A stretch of DNA of 64,000 nucleotides from Nitrospira sp. GTDB lineage: Bacteria > Nitrospirota > Nitrospiria > Nitrospirales > Nitrospiraceae. Shown here in pieces: positions 16,762 to 25,073 of this stretch (its first letter is position 1; each line of letters opens with the position of its first letter). Under the pieces are notes generated by a model, which made no database searches, was not told the DNA's origin, and was given only the letters and a program-made list of their open reading frames with translations. A program made the position numbers and the translations under genes. The stretch spans positions 3,493,501-3,557,500 of the forward strand of contig CP060499.1 in assembly GCA_024760525.1 (NCBI GenBank), in the 5' to 3' direction.

Positions 16762-17442
16762 ATGAGTCGATACGTGACATCCGACCCCTACCCTTATCCC
16801 TATAACGGCGATCTCCGGCCGGACAATTCGGTCTTTCTCATCATCGATATGCAGACCGACTTTTGCGGCAAAGGCGGCTATGTCGACAAGATGGGCTATG
16901 ACATTTCTCTCACTCGCGCGCCGATCGCGCATATCCTCAAAGTGCTGTCGAAAGCCCGAACCATCGGTATGCATGTGTTTCACACCCGGGAAGGACACAG
17001 GCCCGACCTGTCGGACCTACCCGAGAACAAGCGCTGGCGCAGCAGGCAGATCGGAGCCGGCATCGGCGACCCAGGTCCCTGCGGCAAGATTCTGGTACGG
17101 GGCGAGCCCGGCTGGGACATCATCCCTGAATTGGCTCCGAAGGAGGGCGAACCGATCATCGACAAGCCCGGCAAGGGTTCGTTCTGGGCGACCGATCTGG
17201 AGATGTTGTTGCGGCTCCGCGGTATTCAGAATGTGATCTTGGCAGGAATCACCACCGATGTCTGTGTCCACACCACGATGCGGGAAGCCAATGATCGGGG
17301 CTTCGAATGTCTTCTGCTGGAGGATTGTTGCGGGGCAACCGATTACACGAACCATCAGGCTGCGCTGAAGATGGTCAAAATGCAGGGCGGAGTGTTCGGC
17401 GCCGTGGCAAAATCGGACGCCTTGCTGGAAGCGCTGTCATGA
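16762..17442 (+). CDS. biuH: Biuret-hydrolase-like cysteine hydrolase (isochorismatase fold)
   Basis: This 226-residue enzyme of the cysteine hydrolase/isochorismatase superfamily has a clear triad: Asp29 (IIDMQTDF), Lys135 (IIDKPGKGSF) and Cys168 (GITTDVCVHT). As I recall, Rhizobium BiuH uses Asp36, Lys142 and Cys175, a constant offset of seven. The PYPYPYNG start, the segment GDPGPCGKILVRGEPGWD and the CCGATDY segment near residue 190 also match BiuH. Biuret hydrolase turns biuret into allophanate and ammonia in the cytoplasm. The strong AGGAGAGG fixes the start and the stop overlaps the ATPase gene (ATGA). Related enzymes act on ureidoacrylate (RutB) or triuret, so the substrate is a family-level inference, though orthology to BiuH looks good. 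Confidence 0.82.
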   Translation: MSRYVTSDPYPYPYNGDLRPDNSVFLIIDMQTDFCGKGGYVDKMGYDISLTRAPIAHILKVLSKARTIGMHVFHTREGHRPDLSDLPENKRWRSRQIGAGIGDPGPCGKILVRGEPGWDIIPELAPKEGEPIIDKPGKGSFWATDLEMLLRLRGIQNVILAGITTDVCVHTTMREANDRGFECLLLEDCCGATDYTNHQAALKMVKMQGGVFGAVAKSDALLEALS

Positions 17443-18962
17443 CCAACGGAGTTCCTCCGGATCTGCAAGCGTTAGGCATTACCAAACGCTTCGGTCCGCT
17501 CACCGCCTTGAAGGACGTGAATCTTCAATTGCGGTCCGGCCAGTTTCATGCCCTGCTCGGCGAGAACGGCGCGGGCAAAAGCACCCTCGTCAAATGCATC
17601 ATGGGGTATTACCACCCTGATGAGGGGAAAATTTCGTTGAATCAGGAGCAGGTCACGATTCGCAGCCCTCGTGACGCGCAGACGTTCGGCATCGGGATGG
17701 TCTATCAGCAATTTACGCTGATCCCCAACATGACGGTGCTGGAAAACCTGGTCATCTCAAAAGCGAAATTGGACTCGCTCATCGATTGGAAAAAAGAAGA
17801 GCATCAATTGTCGGAGTTCATGGAGAAGATGCCGTTCAAGGTGTCGCTTACCGCTCGGGTCAGCTCGCTCGCCGCGGGTGAAAAACAAAAAGTTGAAATT
17901 CTTAAGCAACTCGCGCTGCAGAACCGAATCCTTATTCTGGACGAACCGACTTCCGTTCTGACCCCACAAGAAGCCGACGAAATGCTGGGGCACCTCAGAG
18001 CCATGACGCTGGCGCAACAATTGAGCGTCCTGATCATTACGCACAAACTTCGAGAAGTCGCGGCTTTCGCGGACGAAGTGACGGTGTTGCGCAAGGGACA
18101 ATTCGTAGGGTCCGGGAAAGTCTCGGAGCTCACCATCCCGAAGATGGCGGAGATGATGGTGGGATCTGAAGTCACGGCGAAGCCGAAACAACGAAACGTG
18201 CGATCAACCAAAGTCCCCAAGCTGGTGCTGCAAGATATCCGCGTCAAGGATGAGAGCGGCGTGGAAGTCGTGCGGGGTCTGCACCTCACCATCCATGAGG
18301 GCGAGATCGTCGGGGTAGCCGGCGTATCGGGGAACGGACAACGAGAACTCGTCGAGGTGTTGGCAGGGCAGCGTCAAGCCGCTGCGGGCACGATCCAGGC
18401 ACATGATCAATCCTATCAACCGACCCGAGAGCAGATCATGTGCCATAAAATGTTCTGTCTTCCCGAAGAACCGCTCCAGAACACGTGTGTCGGGCGGATG
18501 AGCGTGGCGGACAATCTGGCGTTTCGCAACTTCGATGTCGAGCCTCACGCGGTGGGCGGTTGGCTCATCAGCCGACCTGCGCTCCGTCGCAGCGCGCACG
18601 AACTGATTCAACGCTACAACATCAAACCGCCTTTTCCCGATACGCCCATTCAGTCGCTTTCGGGAGGCAATGTCCAGCGCGCGGTCTTGGCGCGTGAGCT
18701 GTCGGGGGATGTCGAGATCTTGATCATCGCCAACCCCTGCTTCGGGCTGGACTTTCTGGCCATGGAGGAAATTCGTATGCAGATCGTCGCCGCACGCAAT
18801 CGCGGAACGGCGGTGCTGCTGGTCAGCGAAGACCTCGATGAAATCTTGGAACTATCCGACCGTGTGGTGGTGATGTTCAACGGCCAACTCGTATACGAAA
18901 CCACGTCGTCCGACGCCGATCTCGGCATCATCGGACGGCATATGACAGGACATTCAACATGA
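17439..18962 (+). CDS. ABC transporter ATP-binding protein, two fused ATPase domains
   Basis: This 507-residue protein powers the BMP-type importer. Domain 1 (about 8-245) has Walker A GENGAGKST, signature region SSLAAGEKQKVEIL and Walker B RILILDEPTSVLTP. Domain 2 (about 255-500) has a divergent Walker A GVSGNGQRE, signature SLSGGNVQRAVLARE and a degenerate Walker B EILIIANPCFGLD. One canonical and one altered site are usual in the ribose/nucleoside import ATPases. The ATG overlaps the upstream hydrolase stop and its own stop overlaps the second hydrolase start, so hydrolases and transporter are translationally linked. That is strong evidence that the imported compound is a hydrolase substrate. 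Confidence 0.92.
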   Translation: MTNGVPPDLQALGITKRFGPLTALKDVNLQLRSGQFHALLGENGAGKSTLVKCIMGYYHPDEGKISLNQEQVTIRSPRDAQTFGIGMVYQQFTLIPNMTVLENLVISKAKLDSLIDWKKEEHQLSEFMEKMPFKVSLTARVSSLAAGEKQKVEILKQLALQNRILILDEPTSVLTPQEADEMLGHLRAMTLAQQLSVLIITHKLREVAAFADEVTVLRKGQFVGSGKVSELTIPKMAEMMVGSEVTAKPKQRNVRSTKVPKLVLQDIRVKDESGVEVVRGLHLTIHEGEIVGVAGVSGNGQRELVEVLAGQRQAAAGTIQAHDQSYQPTREQIMCHKMFCLPEEPLQNTCVGRMSVADNLAFRNFDVEPHAVGGWLISRPALRRSAHELIQRYNIKPPFPDTPIQSLSGGNVQRAVLARELSGDVEILIIANPCFGLDFLAMEEIRMQIVAARNRGTAVLLVSEDLDEILELSDRVVVMFNGQLVYETTSSDADLGIIGRHMTGHST

Positions 18963-19648
18963 ATACCGTACCGGCCTCTCCTTATCCCTATCCATTGCCG
19001 TCGCGAGCCTCGGGCGAAAAGGTTGCGCTGGTCATCATCGACATGCAGCGCGATTTCGTGGAACCGGGCGGCTTCGGCGCTGCGCTGGGCAACAAGGTTG
19101 AACTCCTGCAAAAGATCGTGCCGACAGTCTCGAAACTCCTCAAGACGTTTCGGGAATTGGGATTGCCCGTGATTCATACACGAGAAGGCCATCGACCCGA
19201 TCTGTCGGACTGCCCGCCGGCCAAGAGGCGGCGCGGCGATTCCACGCTTCGCATCGGCGACCCAGGCCCCATGGGGCGCATCCTGGTATTGGGCGAGCCG
19301 GGAAATGACATTGTCCCGGAGCTGCGTCCTCAGGCAGGCGAACTCGTCATCGACAAGCCGGGTAAGGGGGCATTCTACGCCACCGCCTTACAGGAACGTC
19401 TCAAAGAGCTCGGCATCACTCATCTGGTCTTTACGGGAGTCACCACCGAGGTCTGTGTGCAAACCAGCATGAGAGAAGCCAACGACCGCGGCTATGACTG
19501 TCTCCTGGTCGAGGACGGAACCGAAAGCTATTTCCCAGAGTTTAAGCAAGCGACAGTCCGCATGATTCAATCGCAGGGCGGCATCGTCGGCTGGGTAACG
19601 ACGGCGGATCGCCTAACAGACGCCCTCCGTAACACCTATGGTTCATGA
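18959..19648 (+). CDS. Second cysteine hydrolase, paralogue of the biuret-hydrolase-like enzyme
   Basis: This 229-residue cysteine hydrolase has triad residues Asp28 (IIDMQRDF), Lys133 (VIDKPGKGAF) and Cys166 (GVTTEVCVQT). It shares with the first hydrolase the PYPYP start, HTREGHRPDLSD, IGDPGP and TSMREANDRGYDCLLVED. It differs in the active-site surroundings: CCGATDY is replaced by GTESYFP, and PCGKILVRGEPGWD by PMGRILVLGEPGND. A changed but related substrate is likely, for example triuret, carboxybiuret, ureidoacrylate or another carbamoyl amide. It overlaps the ATPase stop by four bases. A 189-nt gap follows before the last gene of the cluster. Confidence 0.8.
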   Translation: MNTVPASPYPYPLPSRASGEKVALVIIDMQRDFVEPGGFGAALGNKVELLQKIVPTVSKLLKTFRELGLPVIHTREGHRPDLSDCPPAKRRRGDSTLRIGDPGPMGRILVLGEPGNDIVPELRPQAGELVIDKPGKGAFYATALQERLKELGITHLVFTGVTTEVCVQTSMREANDRGYDCLLVEDGTESYFPEFKQATVRMIQSQGGIVGWVTTADRLTDALRNTYGS

Positions 19649-19837
19649 ATTGAATAACTGAGCCAATACCAATTCAGGATTAGGAACGTTTCGGAGAATA
19701 GAAATGGAGGAATCGTTACCGACATGGTCTCCTCATCACAGCAGTGTGCGCCATGTCACTGTTCAGGAACGGCACCACGAAGTAGCCTCGATGTCTTTCA
19801 TCCAAACAACCTATCCGCCGATCATAGGGAGCGCCGC

Positions 19838-20242
19838 GTGAACCAGAGCGAAGTGCTGCTCGCAGTAAACGGCACGCTGATGCGAGGACTCGAACTCAAC
19901 CCCAACATGGTGGCCGCCAAGGCCACGTTTGTCCGTGAAACGATGACCGAGCCCACGTACCGTCTTTGGACGATCAACGACGAGCATCCTGCGATGCTGC
20001 GTGTCACCGATGGGACAGGCGTCAAAGTGGCGGTCGAAGTCTGGTCAGTGCCAGCCGAAGGGTTGGCCGGAATCCTGCTGAGTGAACCACCCGGTCTGTG
20101 CATCGGAAAGGTGCGGCTGGAAGACGGAACCATCGTCCTGGGTGTATTGGGCGAACCCGCGCTCGTCGAAAAGCACCGAGAGATCACCGCATACGGTGGC
20201 TGGCGATCATATATGGCAAAGCACCCTCAGAAGTCGCGTTAA
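19838..20242 (+). CDS. Stand-alone allophanate hydrolase C-terminal-like domain
   Basis: This 134-residue protein matches only the C-terminal domain of allophanate hydrolase (AtzF/DUR1,2 type): VNGTLMRGLELN, YRLWTINDEHPAMLRV, VEVWSVPAEGLAGILLSEPP, GLCIGKVRLEDG and the end ITAYGGWRSYM. In the full enzyme the N-terminal amidase hydrolyses allophanate and this domain promotes decarboxylation of the product, as described for the Kluyveromyces enzyme. No amidase domain (GGSS or SSK motif) exists anywhere in the cluster. The GTG at 19838 has AGGGAG six bases upstream. A longer frame from 19724 adds an unlike Cys-rich stretch and is less likely. A role in handling an unstable carboxylated intermediate or as an accessory subunit is an inference. 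Confidence 0.75.
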   Translation: MNQSEVLLAVNGTLMRGLELNPNMVAAKATFVRETMTEPTYRLWTINDEHPAMLRVTDGTGVKVAVEVWSVPAEGLAGILLSEPPGLCIGKVRLEDGTIVLGVLGEPALVEKHREITAYGGWRSYMAKHPQKSR

Positions 20243-20335
20243 CTTTCGATAGACAAGTGCCATGACTTCAGACGAAACCGCTCGCAGATAAAACATGAGC
20301 CATGGCGCGTGGATATTTTTCCTCTCAAGGCTTCT

Positions 20336-21484
20336 TCACTCATGAGTCGTAGTCGTCATAGCCGGCGTCGGCGCCTCCAGCAGTACTGCGAGATTCTGCC
20401 GCGCTCGTATGAATGCGGCACGGGCGCGGAAATGTGATGCCTCCAGCGATTGTCCAATATCCCTCAGCAAACCACTGTACTCTTCGAGGATCACAATCAG
20501 CTGAGGGTGGTCTCGGCTCAGTGTCTGCTGCTGAATCACCAACGCCCGCTCGTAGCGCAGCTTCGCCTCCTCCAACAAACCACGCTCATGCGCGAGCAAG
20601 GCCCAATTTCCGAGAATACTGCCCGTGAGCCCTTCCGCTGGTTCTTCAGCCGCTTCGTTACTGGCAAGCGCTTTACGGTATCGCCGGTCTGCGAGTTCCG
20701 ACAATCCTTGCACATGATACAAATTCGCCAAATTATTCAGACAAATGGCGACCGAAGGGTGATCATCCCCCAGCCATGCACGGCGAATGGCCAGCGCCCG
20801 TATATAGAGCGGTTCAGCAAACGCGTACAGCTCCTTCTTCTTATAGACCGATGCCAGATTGTTAAGGATCGGTGCGAGATCGGCGGAATCGGTCCCATCG
20901 CGCTCCTCCAGTATGTTCAAAGCCTGATGGAACCGAGCTTCCGCCTGAACAAGTCGTCCCTGCTCCTTGTAGAGGAGTCCCAAGCCGTTATATCCAATCG
21001 CCAACTCTGGATAGCTAGGCTCTGATGCTCGCTCCTTGATTGCGAGTGACCGAAGATAATAGGCCTCCGACTGCTCAAGCTTCCCTTCATCCAGATAGAT
21101 TTCCGCCAGATTGTGCAGCGCGGTCGCTACGTTGGCGTGCTCTTCCCCAACGATTTGTTCCCAAATACCTAACGCTTGCTCATAGTACGACTTCGCCTGT
21201 TCGTAACGGTGTTGTTCATGAAAGACCAGTCCCAAATTATTCAGAGTCATCGCCACGCGGTCATCGGTGGCCCCGAATTGTGCTGCTTCCTGACGTGCAG
21301 CATGAAACAGCTGTTCCGCCTCTTTGTACTTTGCCTGGTTGCGAGCGGTGGTTCCTGCGTCTGTCAGTCGCTGCCATCGATCAGTGGAACTGGCCTCCAA
21401 CGGATCCGTTGGAAGTAGAAATACAAGCAGCAACATCGCAAGAGGATAGGAACAATCCCAACCGTGAAACCTACATGACCTCAT
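20336..21484 (-). CDS. Exported TPR-repeat protein (kinesin-light-chain-like repeats)
   Basis: This 382-residue protein has an N-terminal hydrophobic segment (about 8-28, LAMLLLVFLLP), so it is exported or membrane-anchored. Six or more tetratricopeptide repeats of the kinesin light chain type follow, each with patterns like A..LNNLG.....Q..Y..A...Y..AL. Examples are MTLNNLGLVFHEQHRYEQAK, ALHNLAEIYLDEGKLEQSEA and ICLNNLANLYHVQGLSELAD. Such repeats mediate protein contacts, and no catalytic domain is visible. The ATG at 21484 has GGGGGGA just upstream. Between it and the TonB-dependent receptor gene lies one copy of the two-hairpin element. Its partner is unknown. Confidence 0.78.
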   Translation of the reverse strand: MRSCRFHGWDCSYPLAMLLLVFLLPTDPLEASSTDRWQRLTDAGTTARNQAKYKEAEQLFHAARQEAAQFGATDDRVAMTLNNLGLVFHEQHRYEQAKSYYEQALGIWEQIVGEEHANVATALHNLAEIYLDEGKLEQSEAYYLRSLAIKERASEPSYPELAIGYNGLGLLYKEQGRLVQAEARFHQALNILEERDGTDSADLAPILNNLASVYKKKELYAFAEPLYIRALAIRRAWLGDDHPSVAICLNNLANLYHVQGLSELADRRYRKALASNEAAEEPAEGLTGSILGNWALLAHERGLLEEAKLRYERALVIQQQTLSRDHPQLIVILEEYSGLLRDIGQSLEASHFRARAAFIRARQNLAVLLEAPTPAMTTTTHE

Positions 21485-21544
21485 GGTTCCCCCCACTGAT
21501 CAAACAAATCATCTCCGCTGGCTATTCAGTTCGAAACAAGATCC

Positions 21545-21627
21545 AAAAAAAAGGGCGGGGCGAAGGAGGAGGCAGGCAACCTTCACCCCGCGCTTGGTCC
21601 GAGCCGGAGGGTGCCTGCTCGGACAAC
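21545..21627 (-). ncRNA. Two-hairpin RNA-like element, copy A, ending in a terminator
   Basis: Read on the minus strand, stem 1 pairs GTCCGAGC (21624-21617) with GCTCGGAC (21604-21597) around a CCTCCG-containing loop. Stem 2 pairs GCGGGGTGAAGG with CCTTCGCCCCGC (21591-21580 with 21566-21555), and eight U residues follow at 21552-21545. Stem 2 is a good intrinsic terminator. Two related copies lie at 24066-24145 and 27927-28005. This copy lies between the TonB-dependent receptor stop and the TPR gene start, so it may end the first transcript, attenuate the second, or both. Confidence 0.6.
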
Positions 21628-21675
21628 ACGCACATACCTTGGTTCTGTGTAACCCTCGTTTGCGTAGCATGCCTG

Positions 21676-23955
21676 TCAGAACCGATACTCCACGCCGCCA
21701 AATGCACTAATACCCTGCCCGACATTGGCGAACCGTCTGAGTGAATCATTGACGGTCACGGCACCGGCATACGTTTTGTCGGTCAGGTTACGGCCTTCCG
21801 CGTAGAGCGTCAGATTCTTCGTGATATTCCAGCCCGACCGGAAGTTGACGATGAAGTAGGCCGGGGCCTTCTGTGTATTGAGATAATCGGTGTAAATACC
21901 GGTCATCACCCATTCCATATTCGGCGCAAGCCACCATCCCTGAGGATGGTCATAGCGCAGTTCCCCGGCCAGATTATGCTCGGGCGCGCCGGCGATCGTG
22001 TTTCCCGCGGAGGCAATCAGCACATTGGGACCACCGACGCCACCAGCTCGGACATCCTCCGTAAATCTGAAATGCGACCACGTATAGGCCGCCCGCACCT
22101 GTAAGCTGTCGCTGTTCATCCCGCTTCCGGACGTGAACAATCCCTTGGCCAGCACCATGACTCCGCCCGCTTCGACGCCGACATGGCGTGTGCCGTTCGC
22201 ATTTTGAAAGGTGCTTTGATTGTTGATGTTCGAGGCGAGATATTCTTTTTGCATTTCCAAATCATAGACCGTCAAATCCCAGAGGTAGCGTTTGCTTTCC
22301 GTGGCACCACGGTATCCTAGTTCAAACTGCCAACCTCGCTGGGCGTCGAGATTCAGAAACCCTCTGTTGGGAGAGCCGTCTGCATTGACCGAAGACAATA
22401 ATTCCAGATCGAGCGGAGGCTCATACGCTCGGCTGGCGTTGAAATACACTTGAGACGCGGGGGTCGCCTTATAGACGAACCCAAGCTTGGGATTGATCGC
22501 ATCGAAGTGCCTGAGTCCCTGTTGGGTATTGGCCAACGTCGAGTCGGCGTTCTGTGTCGGGATTCCAACCGGGGCGAAATTCTGAATGGTTCCTTGTCGA
22601 GTCGAATAATCCCACCGTGCGCCGAGCACCAATGTGAATTTGTCGGTCAGATCGAGTGCATTCTCACCGTACACGCCGACGTAGAAGGTTTGGAGGGCCG
22701 CATGCTGCGTGAGCGCGCCGGCACTTCCTCGGACATTCACGAACCGTCTCTGATTGCGGTCGCCATACCGCGGCTGAACGCCGACGACAAACGAATTGGC
22801 CATACCGAAGACCGGGTTCGCGTTGGAATAGCGGAGTTCGCCTCCGACGTTATGGTTGTTCTGTCGAAGCACCTGGAAAATAGGATGGTCGAGGTACTGG
22901 TACGAATAGTAGGGGATGATCTCGATGAATTGATTGGTGGCAAACTCGTTCCGGTAGGCGATGCCTATCCGTTGGAGATTGTAGTATCGCCCGTACTTAC
23001 AGGTCTGACTATCGAGGACGCACGCGAAAAAGTTTCCCCCGGACGGATCCGCCCCAGGAGTTTGATTTCCCGCCTGCCTTCGATTGGCGAAGAGTTGCTC
23101 ATTGGTGAGCGTGCCGGGAAGGAATTCGGACACGTTGGCCTGGAGAAAATAGGCGCGGATTTCCTGATGCGTGCCGAGCTGCAGTCCCACATTGGCATTG
23201 ACCCGCTGCCGAGCCTGTTCGCTGTGCTCTTGAAACCCATCCTGCCGATTCCCGGACGCGCTGATGTAATAGTCCGCCGTCGCGTCCATATTTCCGATCT
23301 TGAACGGCGTGCTGACTCTCCCGCTGGACACTTGGCCGCTGACAAATCCGAAGCTGCCGCCGATCGCCCTCATTTGGAGGGTGGACGCGTTGTATCCGGT
23401 TCGAGGAACAAAATTGATCGCGCCTCCCATCGTGTTGGCACCATATCGAAGGGCATTCGCACCCTTATAGACTTCGATCCGCTCATAAGCGAGCAGATCG
23501 ATCGCTTCAAAATCCGAAAAGCCGTCTGCATCTCCGAAATAGATGCCGTTGATCAAGATATTGATGCCGCGATGATGAAAATTGTTCCGCAACGACGTGC
23601 CGCGGATTTGAAATTGCCCCTCATCTGCTCCGTTCCTGCTCTGAAATCGGACGCCGGGAGCGAATTGCAGCACATCCTGGAGATTTAGTGCCCGCGACTG
23701 CACAATCTCCTTCTCCTGGATGAGGATGCTACTGCTGGGCCGTCTGGCGAGTTCCTTCTTTACCGATTCGATACTTTCGATCCGCTGACCTTCGACTTGA
23801 ATGGGCTCTAACTCAATCACCTCAGAGTCTGCCTTCTTTTCTGAACCGTCTTGAGCCCACACCGGCGGCATACTTAGGCCAACGATCACGGAGCAAATAA
23901 CTCCCGTGAATACCCGCAGCCGACAAAATGTCTTACGGCTCTCCCGCCTCACCAT
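21676..23955 (-). CDS. TonB-dependent outer-membrane receptor
   Basis: This 759-residue protein has a signal peptide (residues about 8-33, cleavage near VWAQD), a TonB-box-like stretch (ELEPIQVEG), and a plug domain with QVRGTSLRN-like QIRGTSLRNN, GINILINGIYFGD, YERIEVYKGANALRYG and MGGAINFVP. A long beta-barrel ends in the outer-membrane motif GVEYRF. It imports an unknown ligand with energy from TonB. HHRG in the plug and two cysteines in one loop (FFACVLDSQTCKYG) are visible. The start at 23955 is set by GAGGAGG seven bases upstream; an ATG 16 codons before has no such site. It is the only receptor near the tonB gene at 26933, and metal or metal-chelate uptake is an inference from the Cys/His-rich neighbours. 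Confidence 0.9.
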   Translation of the reverse strand: MVRRESRKTFCRLRVFTGVICSVIVGLSMPPVWAQDGSEKKADSEVIELEPIQVEGQRIESIESVKKELARRPSSSILIQEKEIVQSRALNLQDVLQFAPGVRFQSRNGADEGQFQIRGTSLRNNFHHRGINILINGIYFGDADGFSDFEAIDLLAYERIEVYKGANALRYGANTMGGAINFVPRTGYNASTLQMRAIGGSFGFVSGQVSSGRVSTPFKIGNMDATADYYISASGNRQDGFQEHSEQARQRVNANVGLQLGTHQEIRAYFLQANVSEFLPGTLTNEQLFANRRQAGNQTPGADPSGGNFFACVLDSQTCKYGRYYNLQRIGIAYRNEFATNQFIEIIPYYSYQYLDHPIFQVLRQNNHNVGGELRYSNANPVFGMANSFVVGVQPRYGDRNQRRFVNVRGSAGALTQHAALQTFYVGVYGENALDLTDKFTLVLGARWDYSTRQGTIQNFAPVGIPTQNADSTLANTQQGLRHFDAINPKLGFVYKATPASQVYFNASRAYEPPLDLELLSSVNADGSPNRGFLNLDAQRGWQFELGYRGATESKRYLWDLTVYDLEMQKEYLASNINNQSTFQNANGTRHVGVEAGGVMVLAKGLFTSGSGMNSDSLQVRAAYTWSHFRFTEDVRAGGVGGPNVLIASAGNTIAGAPEHNLAGELRYDHPQGWWLAPNMEWVMTGIYTDYLNTQKAPAYFIVNFRSGWNITKNLTLYAEGRNLTDKTYAGAVTVNDSLRRFANVGQGISAFGGVEYRF

Positions 23956-24065
23956 GTTCGATCCTCCTCGACGATGTACTTTCTCATTGCGATTACTCAT
24001 CATGGCTTTCCCACGTACGGGTGCCTTCCGGTACGGTTTTGATCCCCAAAGACCTCTTCATGCCA

Positions 24066-24145
24066 AGGAGAGCGGGGCAAAGGAGGGGGGCAGAATCCTT
24101 CTTCCCGCGTCGGTCCGAGCCGGAGGATCACGGCATCGGACAACG
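24066..24145 (-). ncRNA. Two-hairpin RNA-like element, copy B, upstream of the TonB-dependent receptor
   Basis: On the minus strand this has the same order as copy A: TTGTCCGA, a loop with CCTCCG, GCTCGGAC, then GCGGG, a purine-rich stretch, and GCCCCGC. Stem 1 is 6-7 bp. Stem 2 has three mismatched positions and no U run, so this copy is a weaker terminator. It lies between the stop of the small CxWxC protein gene and the receptor start, about 110 nt before that start codon. Confidence 0.45.
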
Positions 24146-24223
24146 CACATTGATATCCGTTGTAAATAAACAGGCCGAGGCCGAATACGCACGAGTCTCG
24201 AGAATGAACGTACCGGCTATCGC

Positions 24224-24574
24224 TTATCCGAGCCTAACGAGGGGAATCGATGGAGGGGCACGCGTGTGAACGGCGGAAAAGACCGCTGAGTGAATGAACC
24301 GATAGTGGGTGAGATCGATTGAGCCGACAAGAATTTCCGTGACGGTTGTCGGAGGCCCAATCGCTACCGTGGCATCCGCTGTTGCCTGACAGCCCCATGT
24401 GCAGAGCGAGTTCAGACCGGATGATTCTTGCTCGCTATGATGGTGGTGATGACTCTGAGACGGATCCGTATGAGCCAGCGCGCAACCCGCGGCCAGCACG
24501 AGCAGCACGCTGTAGACCAGCGTCACAAGCCCGATGAGAGCCACACTACGGAATCGCGTCGTGAATCTAATCAT
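24224..24574 (-). CDS. Small exported His-rich protein with CxWxC motif (family member 1)
   Basis: This 116-residue protein has an N-terminal hydrophobic segment (about 10-34), a histidine cluster (HTDPSQSHHHHHSEQ), then the motif CTWGC near residues 58-62 and a C-terminus with HTRAPPSIP. Three other small genes in the region (29639-30004, 31201-31506, 32207-32512) share this order: hydrophobic leader, His-rich stretch, CxWxC, about 35-45 residues, R-A/G-P-P end. The arrangement recalls the DUF2946 class of small proteins found near TonB receptors and copper genes, but I cannot confirm membership. Metal binding at the His and Cys residues is an inference. It lies upstream of the TonB-dependent receptor on the same strand. 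Confidence 0.7.
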   Translation of the reverse strand: MIRFTTRFRSVALIGLVTLVYSVLLVLAAGCALAHTDPSQSHHHHHSEQESSGLNSLCTWGCQATADATVAIGPPTTVTEILVGSIDLTHYRFIHSAVFSAVHTRAPPSIPLVRLG

Positions 24575-24664
24575 GACTGTCTCTATACGGCACCCCCGAC
24601 ATCCTGTCTACCGATGTTTGCTCACCGCTGCTACAATCGGGCATATCGTACGAATATATTTTTA

Positions 24665-24874
24665 CTACGACCGTCTGGCACTCGCAGACGTGCTCGTCAC
24701 GTCGCTCTCATTGCTTTCAATTAGGTCAACTAGAGATTCGCGGAAGATTCGCAAACTGCCCTTGCCGATTTTCGTCCCGCGCAGCCGTCCTTCCTCGACC
24801 CATCGATAGATCGTCCACCGGCTGACTGAGAGCAGTTCCGCCGCTTCGCCGACTCTCAACAGGTTCTTCTCCAT
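24665..24874 (-). CDS. Small excisionase-like HTH DNA-binding protein
   Basis: This 69-residue protein is almost entirely a MerR/excisionase-type helix-turn-helix (HTH_17-like): LLRVGEAAELLSVSRWTIYR followed by the wing WVEEGRLRGTKIGKGSLRIF and a short Ser/Thr-rich tail. Such proteins act as excisionases or small regulators. No integrase or phage gene is nearby, so a regulatory role for the adjacent envelope genes is more likely. The frame is open upstream but overlaps the TlpA gene there and has no domain, so the ATG at 24874 is chosen. No strong ribosome site is seen. Confidence 0.65.
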   Translation of the reverse strand: MEKNLLRVGEAAELLSVSRWTIYRWVEEGRLRGTKIGKGSLRIFRESLVDLIESNESDVTSTSASARRS

Positions 24875-25073
24875 GGTGCTTTTCAACGCTCGGTTAGGAC
24901 CCACGGTTGAAGGCAGAGGACATTCCGCATTAGAGGTTGATTCATCGGGTTTCCGATGACACCCGGAGGTCTGTCGTTGCTGAATTCGCGGATCGTTCGA
25001 TTGAATATCGTCTCTGGTTCTCGGCGTGATATTGCTGCGTCTTGAACAGCATGGATGCAACCCCACCTCGCGT

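Noticed and set aside
16762..19648. The two cysteine hydrolases as nicotinamidase or isochorismatase
   Set aside because: The PYPYPYNG start, GDPGPCG segment and triad spacing fit the biuret-hydrolase group better, and no NAD or siderophore genes are adjacent.
22450..23688. A 412-codon open frame on the plus strand
   Set aside because: It is antisense to the TonB-dependent receptor, whose plug and barrel motifs are clear in the minus-strand frame.
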